From contig JAAYAW010000063.1 in assembly GCA_012719135.1 (NCBI GenBank), forward strand, positions 1-64,000: a DNA stretch of 64,000 nt. Direction: 5' to 3'. The translations under genes were made by a program, and so were the position numbers. The stretch comes from Chloroflexota bacterium. Lineage in GTDB: Bacteria > Chloroflexota > Anaerolineae > UBA1429. The notes under the pieces were generated by a model. The model was not told the origin of the DNA and did not search any database. It worked only from the letters and a program-made list of their open reading frames with translations. This document shows, piece by piece, positions 41,506-49,955 of this stretch; within the stretch, counting starts at the first letter, position 1; every line of letters starts with the position of its first letter.

Positions 41506-43587
41506 ATGGCAACATACAGTGCAAAGGATATCCGCAACGTCGTTCTGCTGGGACATGGGAGCAGCGGGAAGACGACCCTCAGCGAGGCGTTGCTGTTCGG
41601 ATCGGGCGCCATCTCGCGTTTGGGCCGGATCGAAGACAAGAACACCGTTTCCGACTCTGATGAAGAGGAGCAGACCCGCGGTTTCTCAGTGAACAACGCG
41701 GTCCTCCCCACACAGTGGAACAACACCAAGGTGAACATCGTCGACGCCCCCGGATACATGGATTTTCTGGGGGAGGTCAAGTCCGCGATCGGCGTGGCTG
41801 ACGGTGCCGTGCTGGTGGTGTGCGCGGCCTCCGGCGTCGAAGTGGGGGCCGAGGTGCAGTGGGGTTATCTGGATGAGCGCCCGGAGCCTCGCATCGTCTT
41901 CATTAACAAGATGGATCGCGAGAATGCCAGTTTTCCGGGCACTCTCGAGAACCTGAACACAAAGTTCGATGCCACGTTTGTCCCCATCTGTATCCCGATC
42001 GGCGAGGCGGCTGGCTTTAAGGGCGTCGTCGACATCGTGGAGATGAAGGCGTACCTGGGGGCTGACGGGAAAGCGACTGACATCCCGGCGGAGGCTCAGG
42101 ACGCGGCCGACGAGGCGCGTATGGCCATGATGGAATACGCGGCGGAAGTCGATGATGAGTTGATGCTCAAGTATCTGGATGGTGAGGAGCTGACGGATGA
42201 CGAGATTCGCACCGCTCTGATGACCGGCTCCCTGGAGGGGCGGTTTGTGCTGGTGCTCGCGGGCTCGGGCCTCACGAATCAGGGCTTGATTCCGCTCCTC
42301 AACGCCATGACCAACTACCTGCCGTCTCCGGTGCAGGCGCCGCGCACGGTGGTCAACGTGGCCACGGGCGAGGACGTCGTGCTGGAAGCCAGCAGCAGCG
42401 GTCCACTTGTGGCTCAGGTATTCAAGACCATGGCTGACCCCTTTGTGGGCCGGTTGAGCTACTTTCGGGTGTACAGCGGCAAGCTGAACGGCGATAGCCG
42501 CGTGTACAACGTGAACCGCGAAGAAGAGGAGCGGGTCGGCCAGGTCTACTCCGTACGGGGGCGCGAGCAGAAGCCGATCGAATCCGTCGAGGCGGGCGAT
42601 ATCGGCGTGGTCACCAAGCTGAGCATCACGACCACAAACGATACCCTGTGTGATCGCGGCCAGCCCTATCGCGTGCCGGCCGTGGAGTATCCCGAGCCGC
42701 TGTTCTCCGTGGCGATCTTCCCGAGCACCAAGGCCGATCTGGACAAGCTGGGCAGCAGCTTGAGCCGCCTGGTGGAGGAAGACCCGACCTTGAGGGTGGA
42801 GCGCAATACGGAGACGAACGAGACGATCCTCTCCGGTATGGGTGAATCCCATATCCAGATCGCCACACGCCGCCTGGCCAACAAGTTCAGCGTGCAGGTC
42901 GATATCGATCTCCCCAAGATCGCCTATCGTGAGACGATCACCAAACCCGCTTCCGCGCAGGGACGGCACAAGAAGCAGACCGGTGGGCGCGGCCAGTTTG
43001 GCGACGTCTACTGTCGCTTTGAGCCGCTGGATCGTGGCGAAGGCTTTGTCTTTGACAATGAGGTGTTTGGTGGCTCGGTGCCTCGCTCCTTCTTCCCCGC
43101 CGTGGAGAAGGGCATCCGCGAGATCATGACCGAGGGCGTCCTCGCCGGCTACCCCACCGTGGACTTTAAGTGCGTGCTGTATGACGGCTCCTACCACCCG
43201 GTGGACTCTTCTGAAATCGCGTTCAAGCTTGCTGCGCACCTGTCGTTCCGCGCGGCGGTCCCCGATGCGGGGCCGGTGCTGCTGGAGCCCGTCTATCGCG
43301 TGGTTGTCACTGTGCCAGAGGAGTTCATGGGGGACATCCTGGGCGATCTCAATACCCGCCGTGCTCAGGTGCAGGGCATGGAGCAATCGCGGGGCAGTGG
43401 TATCGTCACGGCGGAGGTGCCTCTGGCTGAGATTCAGCGATACGCTACGGATCTTCGCTCGATGACTCAGGGGCGCGGCATGTACTCCATGGAGTTTGTA
43501 CGGTACGACATCGTCCCGGCGCATCTGCTGGATCAGATCCGTGCGGACGCTCAGCGCCGCCTGGAGAAGGAGAAGGAACGCGGGTAG
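41506..43587 (+). CDS. EF-G-like translational GTPase (EF-G-2 type)
   Basis: 693 residues with the full EF-G domain order (GTPase, II, III-V). G1 is GHGSSGKTTL (16-25), switch I region TRGFSVNN, G3 DAPGYMDF (80-87) and G4 NKMD. In canonical EF-G the third motif is DTPGHVDF; here the catalytic His is Tyr84, as in the EF-G-2/FusA2 paralogues. The family translocates tRNAs poorly and its cellular role is unsettled. It is not in a str operon and has its own promoter, ribosome site and terminator, so canonical fusA is likely elsewhere. Confidence 0.9.
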   Translation: MATYSAKDIRNVVLLGHGSSGKTTLSEALLFGSGAISRLGRIEDKNTVSDSDEEEQTRGFSVNNAVLPTQWNNTKVNIVDAPGYMDFLGEVKSAIGVADGAVLVVCAASGVEVGAEVQWGYLDERPEPRIVFINKMDRENASFPGTLENLNTKFDATFVPICIPIGEAAGFKGVVDIVEMKAYLGADGKATDIPAEAQDAADEARMAMMEYAAEVDDELMLKYLDGEELTDDEIRTALMTGSLEGRFVLVLAGSGLTNQGLIPLLNAMTNYLPSPVQAPRTVVNVATGEDVVLEASSSGPLVAQVFKTMADPFVGRLSYFRVYSGKLNGDSRVYNVNREEEERVGQVYSVRGREQKPIESVEAGDIGVVTKLSITTTNDTLCDRGQPYRVPAVEYPEPLFSVAIFPSTKADLDKLGSSLSRLVEEDPTLRVERNTETNETILSGMGESHIQIATRRLANKFSVQVDIDLPKIAYRETITKPASAQGRHKKQTGGRGQFGDVYCRFEPLDRGEGFVFDNEVFGGSVPRSFFPAVEKGIREIMTEGVLAGYPTVDFKCVLYDGSYHPVDSSEIAFKLAAHLSFRAAVPDAGPVLLEPVYRVVVTVPEEFMGDILGDLNTRRAQVQGMEQSRGSGIVTAEVPLAEIQRYATDLRSMTQGRGMYSMEFVRYDIVPAHLLDQIRADAQRRLEKEKERG

Positions 43588-43601
43588 TCATCGCGTTTCG
43601 G

Positions 43602-43638
43602 AGCCGGGCAACCCACTGGGTTGCCCGGCTTTGTGTTT
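43602..43638 (+). terminator. Intrinsic terminator after the EF-G-like gene
   Basis: AGCCGGGCAACCC with GGGTTGCCCGGCT (13-base stem, 3-base loop), followed by TTGTGTTT. Confidence 0.85.
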
Positions 43639-43754
43639 GGGCGTGTGGAGCCGGTGGCCCAGCGCTCCACGGCGCGCTGCCCATCCGCTGGCCGCTGCAT
43701 CGGCGCGGCGCGCGGGCGGGCCCCAAGAGAGCGCTTGGGTGTGTCCAGGAGCCG

Positions 43755-43783
43755 TGGCACGAAGCGAACGTTTGGTGTACAAT
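43755..43783 (+). promoter_or_regulatory. Promoter of the NIPSNAP gene
   Basis: TACAAT (43778-43783) preceded by TGG and TG bases; the -35 region TGGCAC at 17 bases is poor. The gap 43639-43754 shows nothing else. Confidence 0.4.
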
Positions 43784-43837
43784 ACCCGCCAGGCGAGCCG
43801 TCAGTGAAGGGCTCGGCACGGTAATAGAGGAGGAAGC

Positions 43838-44161
43838 ATGGCCTTTTTCGAGCTACGTGAGTATCGTATGCGTCCCGGGCAGCGGGAGAACTGGATCAAG
43901 TACATGGATGAGGTAATCATCCCCTTCTTGGTCTCGAAGGGAATGGTCGTCGTCGGGAGCTTTGCCGGCGAAACCGAGGAGGACCTTTGGGTCTGGATTC
44001 GGCGGTTCGAGGATGAGGAGGAGCGAGAGCGCCTCTACGCGGCGGTCTTTGAGAGCGAGGAGTGGAAGACCCGCGTCGCGCCACCTATCGGTGCCATGGT
44101 CGATGGTGAGCGGATGGTCGTCCGGCGCCTGGTGGCTTCGCCTCGTTCCATTATCCGCTAG
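43838..44161 (+). CDS. NIPSNAP family protein
   Basis: 107 residues. FELREYRMRPGQRENWIKYM and the later WVWIRRFEDEEERERLYAAV are the NIPSNAP pattern, a small dimeric ferredoxin-like fold. Role unknown in bacteria; it often stands next to oxidoreductases but here is alone. GAGGAGG ribosome site. A terminator-like hairpin follows. Confidence 0.88.
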   Translation: MAFFELREYRMRPGQRENWIKYMDEVIIPFLVSKGMVVVGSFAGETEEDLWVWIRRFEDEEERERLYAAVFESEEWKTRVAPPIGAMVDGERMVVRRLVASPRSIIR

Positions 44162-44174
44162 GTCAGCTGCAACC

Positions 44175-44210
44175 AGGAGGGGGGCGCCGGAACCGATGCG
44201 CTCCCCTCCT
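44175..44210 (+). terminator. Hairpin after the NIPSNAP gene
   Basis: AGGAGGGGGGCGC with GCGCTCCCCTCCT (one G-T mismatch), 10-base loop, then GTCTTATT. Confidence 0.7.
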
Positions 44211-44369
44211 GTCTTATTGGTCTCTGTGTGAGTGCGTGATCTGGAGCGTGCCGGCTCTGGCACCTAATCGTCCGCTCTCCGGGCCATGCGGACGCTGTTT
44301 CTCGCTTGCCCACGCTTCTGGCCACTCTCCGGATCTCTGGACCTCTTCGATGGTTGCGGGGAGCCCGAC

Positions 44370-44843
44370 ATGATGCCCGAACACAGCCTACCTCGTCTCG
44401 CCTGGTGCTCTGCTACGGAAGCGGACTTGCCGCTCCTGGCGCGTATGAACCGCGACCTGATTCGAGATGAGGGGCATCGCAACGCCATGTCGCTGGCAGA
44501 TCTCGAGGAGCGCATGCGCGGCTGGTTGCGTGGGGAGTACAACGCCGTTGTTTTCCGGCAGGCCGATCGAATCGTCGCGTATCTGCTCTACCGTACTGAT
44601 GGGGCGGGAGTGTATGTGCGCCAGCTCTTTGTCGCGCGCGAGGTGCGCCGCCGTGGCATCGGCGCCGCGGCACTGGGGCTGATGGCTCGGGAGGTCTGGC
44701 CTGCCGATGCGCGCATCTCGCTGGAGGTTCTGGCGCACAACAGTGCCGCGCTTGATTTCTACCGTGCCTTGGGTTTTGTGCCCTATGCCATCTCGCTGGA
44801 GATCCAGGGCCGCGTGCTCGCCGGTGGGACTCGGCCGGATTGA
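44370..44843 (+). CDS. GNAT-family N-acetyltransferase
   Basis: 157 residues from the ATG at 44370 (a longer frame to 44286 has no ribosome site). The acetyl-CoA binding loop is VRQLFVAREVRRRGIGAAAL (motif A, RxxGIG), followed by motif B LEVLAHNSAALDFYRALGFV. The acceptor (amine, peptide N-terminus or antibiotic) cannot be told. TGA overlaps the ATG of the following acetyltransferase gene (TGATG), so the two form an operon. Confidence 0.85.
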   Translation: MMPEHSLPRLAWCSATEADLPLLARMNRDLIRDEGHRNAMSLADLEERMRGWLRGEYNAVVFRQADRIVAYLLYRTDGAGVYVRQLFVAREVRRRGIGAAALGLMAREVWPADARISLEVLAHNSAALDFYRALGFVPYAISLEIQGRVLAGGTRPD

Positions 44844-45751
44844 TGGAAGGGAGTGCCTTGCGAATCTCACGGTTCCACGTGGGTGAGCTGCAGGATCTGG
44901 CGGATGCATTGAACGACTTGATGGCGGGCACCCCGCACTGTCCCCGAGCTTCGGCTTCTGAGGTGGCGTCCGCGCTCGATGGCCCGGGCAGCTGCAAAGC
45001 GGCTGAGCGCCTGTCCGAATCGACGATCTGGCTCGCTCGAGAGGGGTCCGACATCGTCGGGGTGGCGCACGCGGCCATCGAGCAGGCCACAGAACAGAGC
45101 CCGCTGCGGGCGGTGCTGCGCTTTTTCGCTTACAGACCCGGCTACCGCCGCGTTGGCCAGGCTCTGGTGGAACGTGCGGAGGAACTGGCTCACGCTCATG
45201 GCGCCGGAGAGGTGGTTGCCTGGCATTATGATCACAAGTACCCCTGGTGCCATGCCGAACATGCCCTTTTGAGCGGGCGCCTGGGGCATGTGCAGGCCCT
45301 TTTGTCGCTCAACGGGTACGCGGCCGATTGGGGGCAGCTTGTCCTGGACTGGCAGGACTATGCGGTCAGCGCCGAGCCGTTGCCTGTGGATGCAGAGCTG
45401 GAGTGGGAGTGGGCCGAGGCCACACCGGGCGCAACTGAACTGGTGTTGCACGCCTATCAGGAAGGCCGCAGCGTGGGGCTCTGCGTGTGCATCGGGCAGG
45501 GGGCGCTCCAGCGTGCGCCGGAGGCTCAGGATTGGGTCTATGTGCGGTGGCTGTGGGTGGAGGACGGTCTGCGCGGGCGCGGCCTTGGGCGCTGTCTGGT
45601 GACCCAGGCGCTGGCCGCGTACCGGCAGCGAGGCTACCGCCACGTGACCATCGGCGCCATGGAGAGCAACCTCCCCGCGCGCCTGCTCTACACCAACATG
45701 GGATTCCAGACGACCGATTGGACCCGGGCCTACCGGAAGGTTCTGGCCTAG
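44843..45751 (+). CDS. Tandem GNAT acetyltransferase
   Basis: 302 residues with two GNAT folds. The first (10-150) has a degenerate acetyl-CoA loop (RFFAYRPGYRRVGQALVERA); the second (150-302) has the full loop WLWVEDGLRGRGLGRCLVTQ and the motif B part NLPARLLYTNMGF. Two GNAT folds in one chain are typical of mycothiol synthase-like and some other acetyltransferases. The ATG lies in the stop of the previous gene; a TTG at 44858 with GAAGGGAG is an alternative start. Substrate unknown. Confidence 0.84.
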   Translation: MEGSALRISRFHVGELQDLADALNDLMAGTPHCPRASASEVASALDGPGSCKAAERLSESTIWLAREGSDIVGVAHAAIEQATEQSPLRAVLRFFAYRPGYRRVGQALVERAEELAHAHGAGEVVAWHYDHKYPWCHAEHALLSGRLGHVQALLSLNGYAADWGQLVLDWQDYAVSAEPLPVDAELEWEWAEATPGATELVLHAYQEGRSVGLCVCIGQGALQRAPEAQDWVYVRWLWVEDGLRGRGLGRCLVTQALAAYRQRGYRHVTIGAMESNLPARLLYTNMGFQTTDWTRAYRKVLA

Positions 45752-45760
45752 GCCTATCGG

Positions 45761-47902
45761 CTACCGTTCAAGATCTATCGCCAGCACCTGATGTATCTCG
45801 ATGCTGGAGATCGTGGCACTGAGTGTGCCGCCCTCCACGTGGACCTGCCCAAGCTCCTCACCTCCGCCAAGCAGGCTGACGTTGGCCGGCCGCATGCCCT
45901 CAGGGAGCACCACGCGCACATGCTGTTCTCCCACCGGATAGATCTCTCGCACCGGCCCCTTTTGGGCACGCGGGTTGGTCAGGTTTACCAGATGCACCGT
46001 CATCGAAGCTTTCTGCCGCCAGACGGTGACATCGAGCATGCCCGGTCCGGACACCTCTACGGGTAACTCGCCCGCCAGCCAGCGGGCCGCGTTGCGGAGC
46101 AGGATGCCGTGGTCTTCGTTCACCACCTCCCAGTAGGTGCGGTCGATATCCCACGGAAAGTAGACGAACCGGCCGGCGCCGCGCTCGCCGACGTAGACCT
46201 CAGGAGTGTCGGTGCGCTCCACGCGCGGATATACCTGTTCCATCGGAAGGTCCGGGTACGAGGGCACCAGCGTCAGGAGCGGCGGCCGCGCCGGCGCGGC
46301 CGCCGTTGTGGGAAGCCGGTGTACGCCATGGATCAGACGCTGAGCGTCCTCCAGGCCGGCGAGCAGCGGATGCCTGACCGCTCCCCCGGTGGCGACGTGC
46401 AGATAGGCGTTTTGCATGGGGCCCTCGAGAGCGCCGGCGAGTTGAGCGCCGAAGAGGGGACCCAGCCCCAGTTGGGAACGCGGCGTGCCGTCTACGTCAT
46501 ACCGAGAGGTCTCATGAGTGGCCAGCAGCCTTCCTCCACGGCGGACGAACACCTGAATCGCCTCGCACGCCTCGTCGGATAGCACCGCGATGTTGGGCAG
46601 CACCAGCGCATGGTACGGCGCCAGGTGCTCGGCATCCAGGTGGTCCTCATGCAGCATATCAAAGGGAATGCGGGCCTCCACCAGCGCCTGGTACAGGCCC
46701 AGTGCGTGATCCTCCAGTCGCTCCTGTGCCTGGGGTTCGTACAGGCGGGCGGACCGCTGGGAATAGACCAAGGCGACGCTCGCCAGCGATGCCTGGTTGC
46801 GCAGGTAGCGTTCGTGCTGCCCATGCCAGCGGTAGATGCCTGCCACCGTCGCGAGCCAGCGCCGGTCGTGATGGACTCCCCCGAACTTTGTGAACCAGGG
46901 CCGAAGGCCGTTGGCCGTCGCTTCCGCTACCCAGAGCGATACCTCGGGAGCGCTCTGGACAGAGTCCTTCCATCGGTAGCGCTCCTCCACCCCTACCGAA
47001 AAGATGCCCCCCGCCGGCTTCTGGCCAAGCACGGCGCGGTACTCCTTGGCGTTCTTGGCCGCCATCCACAGAGGGGCAAACCCGCTCCGTGCCTGTCTAT
47101 CTGCAAACAGGATGTCGGCTCGACTTCCCATGCGGGACATGGTCAGGCCGCTCAGAGCGCCACCCCCGGCGTTCGGGATGTAGCGAGCCTGCGGGCTGAT
47201 CTCCTGGATCGCAGAATCCCAGAGATTCCAGAGCTCAAAGAGGCGATCCTCGCGCCAGCGGAGCCAGAGCGCATAGGCCGGATCCGCCGGATCGCCACGC
47301 TGGGGAAGCTCGCAGCCTGCATACTCGCGGTAGTGCTCGCGGCAGTAGCCACAGTAGCAGATGCCATGGCCTGACCACCGGTTGCCAAAGATGCCCTCCA
47401 CGTGGTACCGCGCCATGATCTCGCGATGCACATCCGTCATGAACAACTCGGCGTGCGGGCCAAGAGCACAGGTCACCCATTGGTCGGGAGCGGCCCAGTG
47501 ACGGCGAGGCTGCCCATCGGCGCTAACGGCCACCCACTCCGGGTGGGCGTGAGCAGCCCCGTCTCCGATGGCGTGTGGATCCGTGCGCGCCAGGGCGATC
47601 ATGCCCATCTCCCGGCAACCGGCCAGCAACTCGCCGAAGGGGTCATCGCCTGGCCGCATCCAGGCGCTGCGATGGTGCCACGGTACCTCAGTCGGGTAGT
47701 AAGCCACGCAGCCCCCCGCGCTGAGGCACACCCCATCCGCCCCGATGCGGCTCAGGTAGGCCAACCACTCGCTCGGGCTGTAGCGCCCAGGGTCGTTCTC
47801 GACCAGGGTGAGCTGTGCCCAGCGCATGGGCCGATCGAACCAGGGCTTGTCGCCCACGATTCGTGACGCCTGTGAACGGTAGTACTCTGAATCTCGTTGC
47901 AT
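45761..47902 (-). CDS. Glycoside-hydrolase-like protein with barrel and GATase-like domain
   Basis: 713 residues without signal peptide. Residues 20-380 form a barrel reminiscent of GH29/GH42-like or family-10-like proteins (PMRWAQLTLVENDPGRY, VEGIFGNRWSGHGICYCGYC). Residues 400-600 resemble the beta-galactosidase trimerisation (GATase-1-like) domain (LYQALVEARIPFDMLHEDHL, YHALVLPNIAVLSDEACEAI). The final 90 residues form a beta domain. Catalytic acids are not assignable from sequence, so activity is unproven; a role in plant- or glycan-derived oligosaccharide breakdown is inferred. It follows the C45 gene by 18 bases in one operon. Confidence 0.7.
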   Translation of the reverse strand: MQRDSEYYRSQASRIVGDKPWFDRPMRWAQLTLVENDPGRYSPSEWLAYLSRIGADGVCLSAGGCVAYYPTEVPWHHRSAWMRPGDDPFGELLAGCREMGMIALARTDPHAIGDGAAHAHPEWVAVSADGQPRRHWAAPDQWVTCALGPHAELFMTDVHREIMARYHVEGIFGNRWSGHGICYCGYCREHYREYAGCELPQRGDPADPAYALWLRWREDRLFELWNLWDSAIQEISPQARYIPNAGGGALSGLTMSRMGSRADILFADRQARSGFAPLWMAAKNAKEYRAVLGQKPAGGIFSVGVEERYRWKDSVQSAPEVSLWVAEATANGLRPWFTKFGGVHHDRRWLATVAGIYRWHGQHERYLRNQASLASVALVYSQRSARLYEPQAQERLEDHALGLYQALVEARIPFDMLHEDHLDAEHLAPYHALVLPNIAVLSDEACEAIQVFVRRGGRLLATHETSRYDVDGTPRSQLGLGPLFGAQLAGALEGPMQNAYLHVATGGAVRHPLLAGLEDAQRLIHGVHRLPTTAAAPARPPLLTLVPSYPDLPMEQVYPRVERTDTPEVYVGERGAGRFVYFPWDIDRTYWEVVNEDHGILLRNAARWLAGELPVEVSGPGMLDVTVWRQKASMTVHLVNLTNPRAQKGPVREIYPVGEQHVRVVLPEGMRPANVSLLGGGEELGQVHVEGGTLSATISSIEIHQVLAIDLER

Positions 47903-47920
47903 CGGATTCCCTCTGCGGCC

Positions 47921-48952
47921 CTACCAGGGCCAGCAGAGCCTGTGCCACTCGCCGCGGCTGGCGGCGGGATGCCCGCCGAAGGTGTACCACAATTCCCCCG
48001 TGGAGGGGCAGGCTACGTTCGCATACACCGTGCACTCGTCATCGTCTCGGCGCTCGATCCCGGGATCCCCCAGAATGGAGATCAGATCCTCGGCCGCAGA
48101 TCGTGGCGCGGGCGATCTGACGAGCGATTCTACCCGATTCGTCAGTCTGGCGTAGCGGTTTGCGCTGCTGAGCGGGCTGGCGTCCCGCTCGCTGGGGATG
48201 GCCGGGCTGTGATTCGTGCCCACCCGCCAGGCTGTTCCCTGTTCCCATGGGCGATGCCAGGTGTTCCCGCATTCGTACAGCGCATGGCGACACGCCTCGC
48301 CATCCACGGCAAAGAGGAGCATGGGGGCGCTGCGGGGGAGGCGTTCCAGCAGCGCCTCCACCTCGGCCAGAGAGCGGCAGGTCTCCAGGGCCTCCACGAG
48401 AAAGAGATAGCATGGAAGGTAGGCTGCCGTTACCGGCTCGGCTGCCGGCGGCGGCAGGTAATGATAATGTAGCCACAGGTGCTCCCGATTGACCCCCGTG
48501 CCGGTGAAGACATCGCCTTCCATGCCGAAGGTGATCGTGGGAATCCGCCCGGGCACCTCCTTGATCGCCGTGTAGCCCCATAGATCGGGCGCGCGAAAGT
48601 CGTTGTTGCGGGCCACCCAGATCCGAGATTCGAGCGTGACGATGGCGCTGCTGCAGGCCCCCGATAGCAGGATCTCCAGATATCCCCATTGGGCGACGCG
48701 TTCCAGTTCAAGCCCGGCGCCCTGCGCCAGGCCCTCGAACTCTTCCTGGTAACGTTCGGGCAGGCTCCGCAGCCAGTGCAGGGCTCCCCTTCGCCAGGCC
48801 CCCTCATGGGCGTCAGGGACCGCCGGCGCGCGCTCAAGGGCGTATCTTGCGATGTTCGCGTCCAGCCTTGACCCAAGGCGAGCGCCCATCTGCACGCCGA
48901 TTTCGCGGGGCGTGCCACAGAGACGGACGACGCGTTCGGCGTGTGTTCTCAT
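47921..48952 (-). CDS. C45-family acyltransferase/amidohydrolase (Ntn hydrolase-like)
   Basis: 343 residues. GTPREIGVQMGARLG at the start, the catalytic-type SGACSSAIV (Cys100) followed by WVARNNDFRAPDLWGY, and GTNHSPAI near residue 240 are the layout of acyl-CoA:6-aminopenicillanate acyltransferase-like (C45) enzymes, in which autoproteolysis before Cys makes the N-terminal nucleophile. It probably hydrolyses or transfers amide-bound acyl groups; true substrate unknown. The glycoside-hydrolase-like gene follows on the same strand. The gap 48953-49105 shows nothing. Confidence 0.82.
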   Translation of the reverse strand: MRTHAERVVRLCGTPREIGVQMGARLGSRLDANIARYALERAPAVPDAHEGAWRRGALHWLRSLPERYQEEFEGLAQGAGLELERVAQWGYLEILLSGACSSAIVTLESRIWVARNNDFRAPDLWGYTAIKEVPGRIPTITFGMEGDVFTGTGVNREHLWLHYHYLPPPAAEPVTAAYLPCYLFLVEALETCRSLAEVEALLERLPRSAPMLLFAVDGEACRHALYECGNTWHRPWEQGTAWRVGTNHSPAIPSERDASPLSSANRYARLTNRVESLVRSPAPRSAAEDLISILGDPGIERRDDDECTVYANVACPSTGELWYTFGGHPAASRGEWHRLCWPW

Positions 48953-49105
48953 GGCATAGGCACTCTGGGGGTGTTGGTGAGGGCAGCGTACGGGGACTGT
49001 ACCCCTTTTCCCGCTGCATCCTATCTGCGGGCGAGCCTGAGGGCAAGCGCAGATCGTAGAGGGCCCGGGCTGAGGCGTCGGGCCCAGGGTAAGAGAACCG
49101 TTCAG

Positions 49106-49357
49106 TTAGCGCCGCTTGCGGCCGAAGAGTGCCAGCAACAACACGGCGCCAATGACAGCGATGCCAAAGCTTCGCCAACTCCAGTCAAAGAGCACGGCCT
49201 GGCCAAAGACTCTATTGGAGATAAAGCCTCCGACGAAGGCTCCCGCTACACCAACGATGATGTTGGTGATACAACCCTGCCGGTTGTTGGTGCCCGCGAT
49301 GATGCTGGCTACCCACCCAGCCAGAGCTCCGAATACGATCCATGAAAGCAACCCCAT
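49106..49357 (-). CDS. GlsB/YeaQ/YmgE family small membrane protein
   Basis: 83 residues from the ATG at 49357 (AAGGAGT eight bases upstream). Three helices: LLSWIVFGALAGWVASIIAG, NIIVGVAGAFVGGFI and FGIAVIGAVLLLALFGRKRR. The pattern belongs to the GlsB/YeaQ (transglycosylase-associated) stress proteins. In other bacteria they are induced in envelope stress; the biochemical role is unknown. Confidence 0.88.
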   Translation of the reverse strand: MGLLSWIVFGALAGWVASIIAGTNNRQGCITNIIVGVAGAFVGGFISNRVFGQAVLFDWSWRSFGIAVIGAVLLLALFGRKRR

Positions 49358-49487
49358 TTTGTACTCCTTCCTCTCGCGGTCCCAGCACGCCCGTTCCTCT
49401 CCGCCCTTGCGCACGCGCCGGGGACTGTTGGCTGACGGGCGGCCACAGACTGTGGCCCTCTGGCCCGTGCGACGGCCTCGCGCTGGC

Positions 49488-49853
49488 CTACTCCAGGTGC
49501 TGGTTAAAGGGGAACAGGGCCACCGGTATCAACTTGAGGTGCTGTTTGGCAAAGGGCAATCCGACGATCGTGATCGCCAGGATGGCGGCAGACGTGAGGT
49601 GCGCGATGGCGATCTCCCAGCCGAACACGAGAATCCAGATGACATCAAACAGGATCTTGAGCGAAGACTGATGGCTGGAGGCTACGACCTCTTTGCCGAA
49701 TGGAGCCAGCACGGCCACGCCCATGTTGATGGATTGGAGCCCGAAGGGAATGCCCACGATGGTGACGCAGAGTATGATGCCCCCCAGTACATACGCGAGG
49801 CTCGTGATCAGCCCGCCAAAGATCAGCCAGATCAGGTTGCCCAGGAAACTCAT
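49488..49853 (-). CDS. YccF domain membrane protein
   Basis: 121 residues from the ATG at 49853 (GGGAGGG upstream). Two repeated units, LGNLIWLIFGGLITSLAYVL and LFDVIWILVFGWEIAIAHL, each followed by the paired turns CVTIVGIPFG / AITIVGLPFA, are the YccF signature. Inner-membrane protein of unknown function. It sits upstream of the GlsB-like gene on the same strand but 131 bases away. Confidence 0.88.
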   Translation of the reverse strand: MSFLGNLIWLIFGGLITSLAYVLGGIILCVTIVGIPFGLQSINMGVAVLAPFGKEVVASSHQSSLKILFDVIWILVFGWEIAIAHLTSAAILAITIVGLPFAKQHLKLIPVALFPFNQHLE

Positions 49854-49955
49854 GGCTACCCTCCCGATGTCGGTGTGTCGATGCGGTTCACTGTGCTCTA
49901 CGCAGGGTGGGTAGCCTGGTTGCGCCGGGGCCACCCGCCGGTCGCAACGCTCAGC

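Noticed and set aside
41686-43524. A 600-codon frame opposite the EF-G-like gene
   Set aside because: Same reason: antisense shadow of a conserved GTPase.
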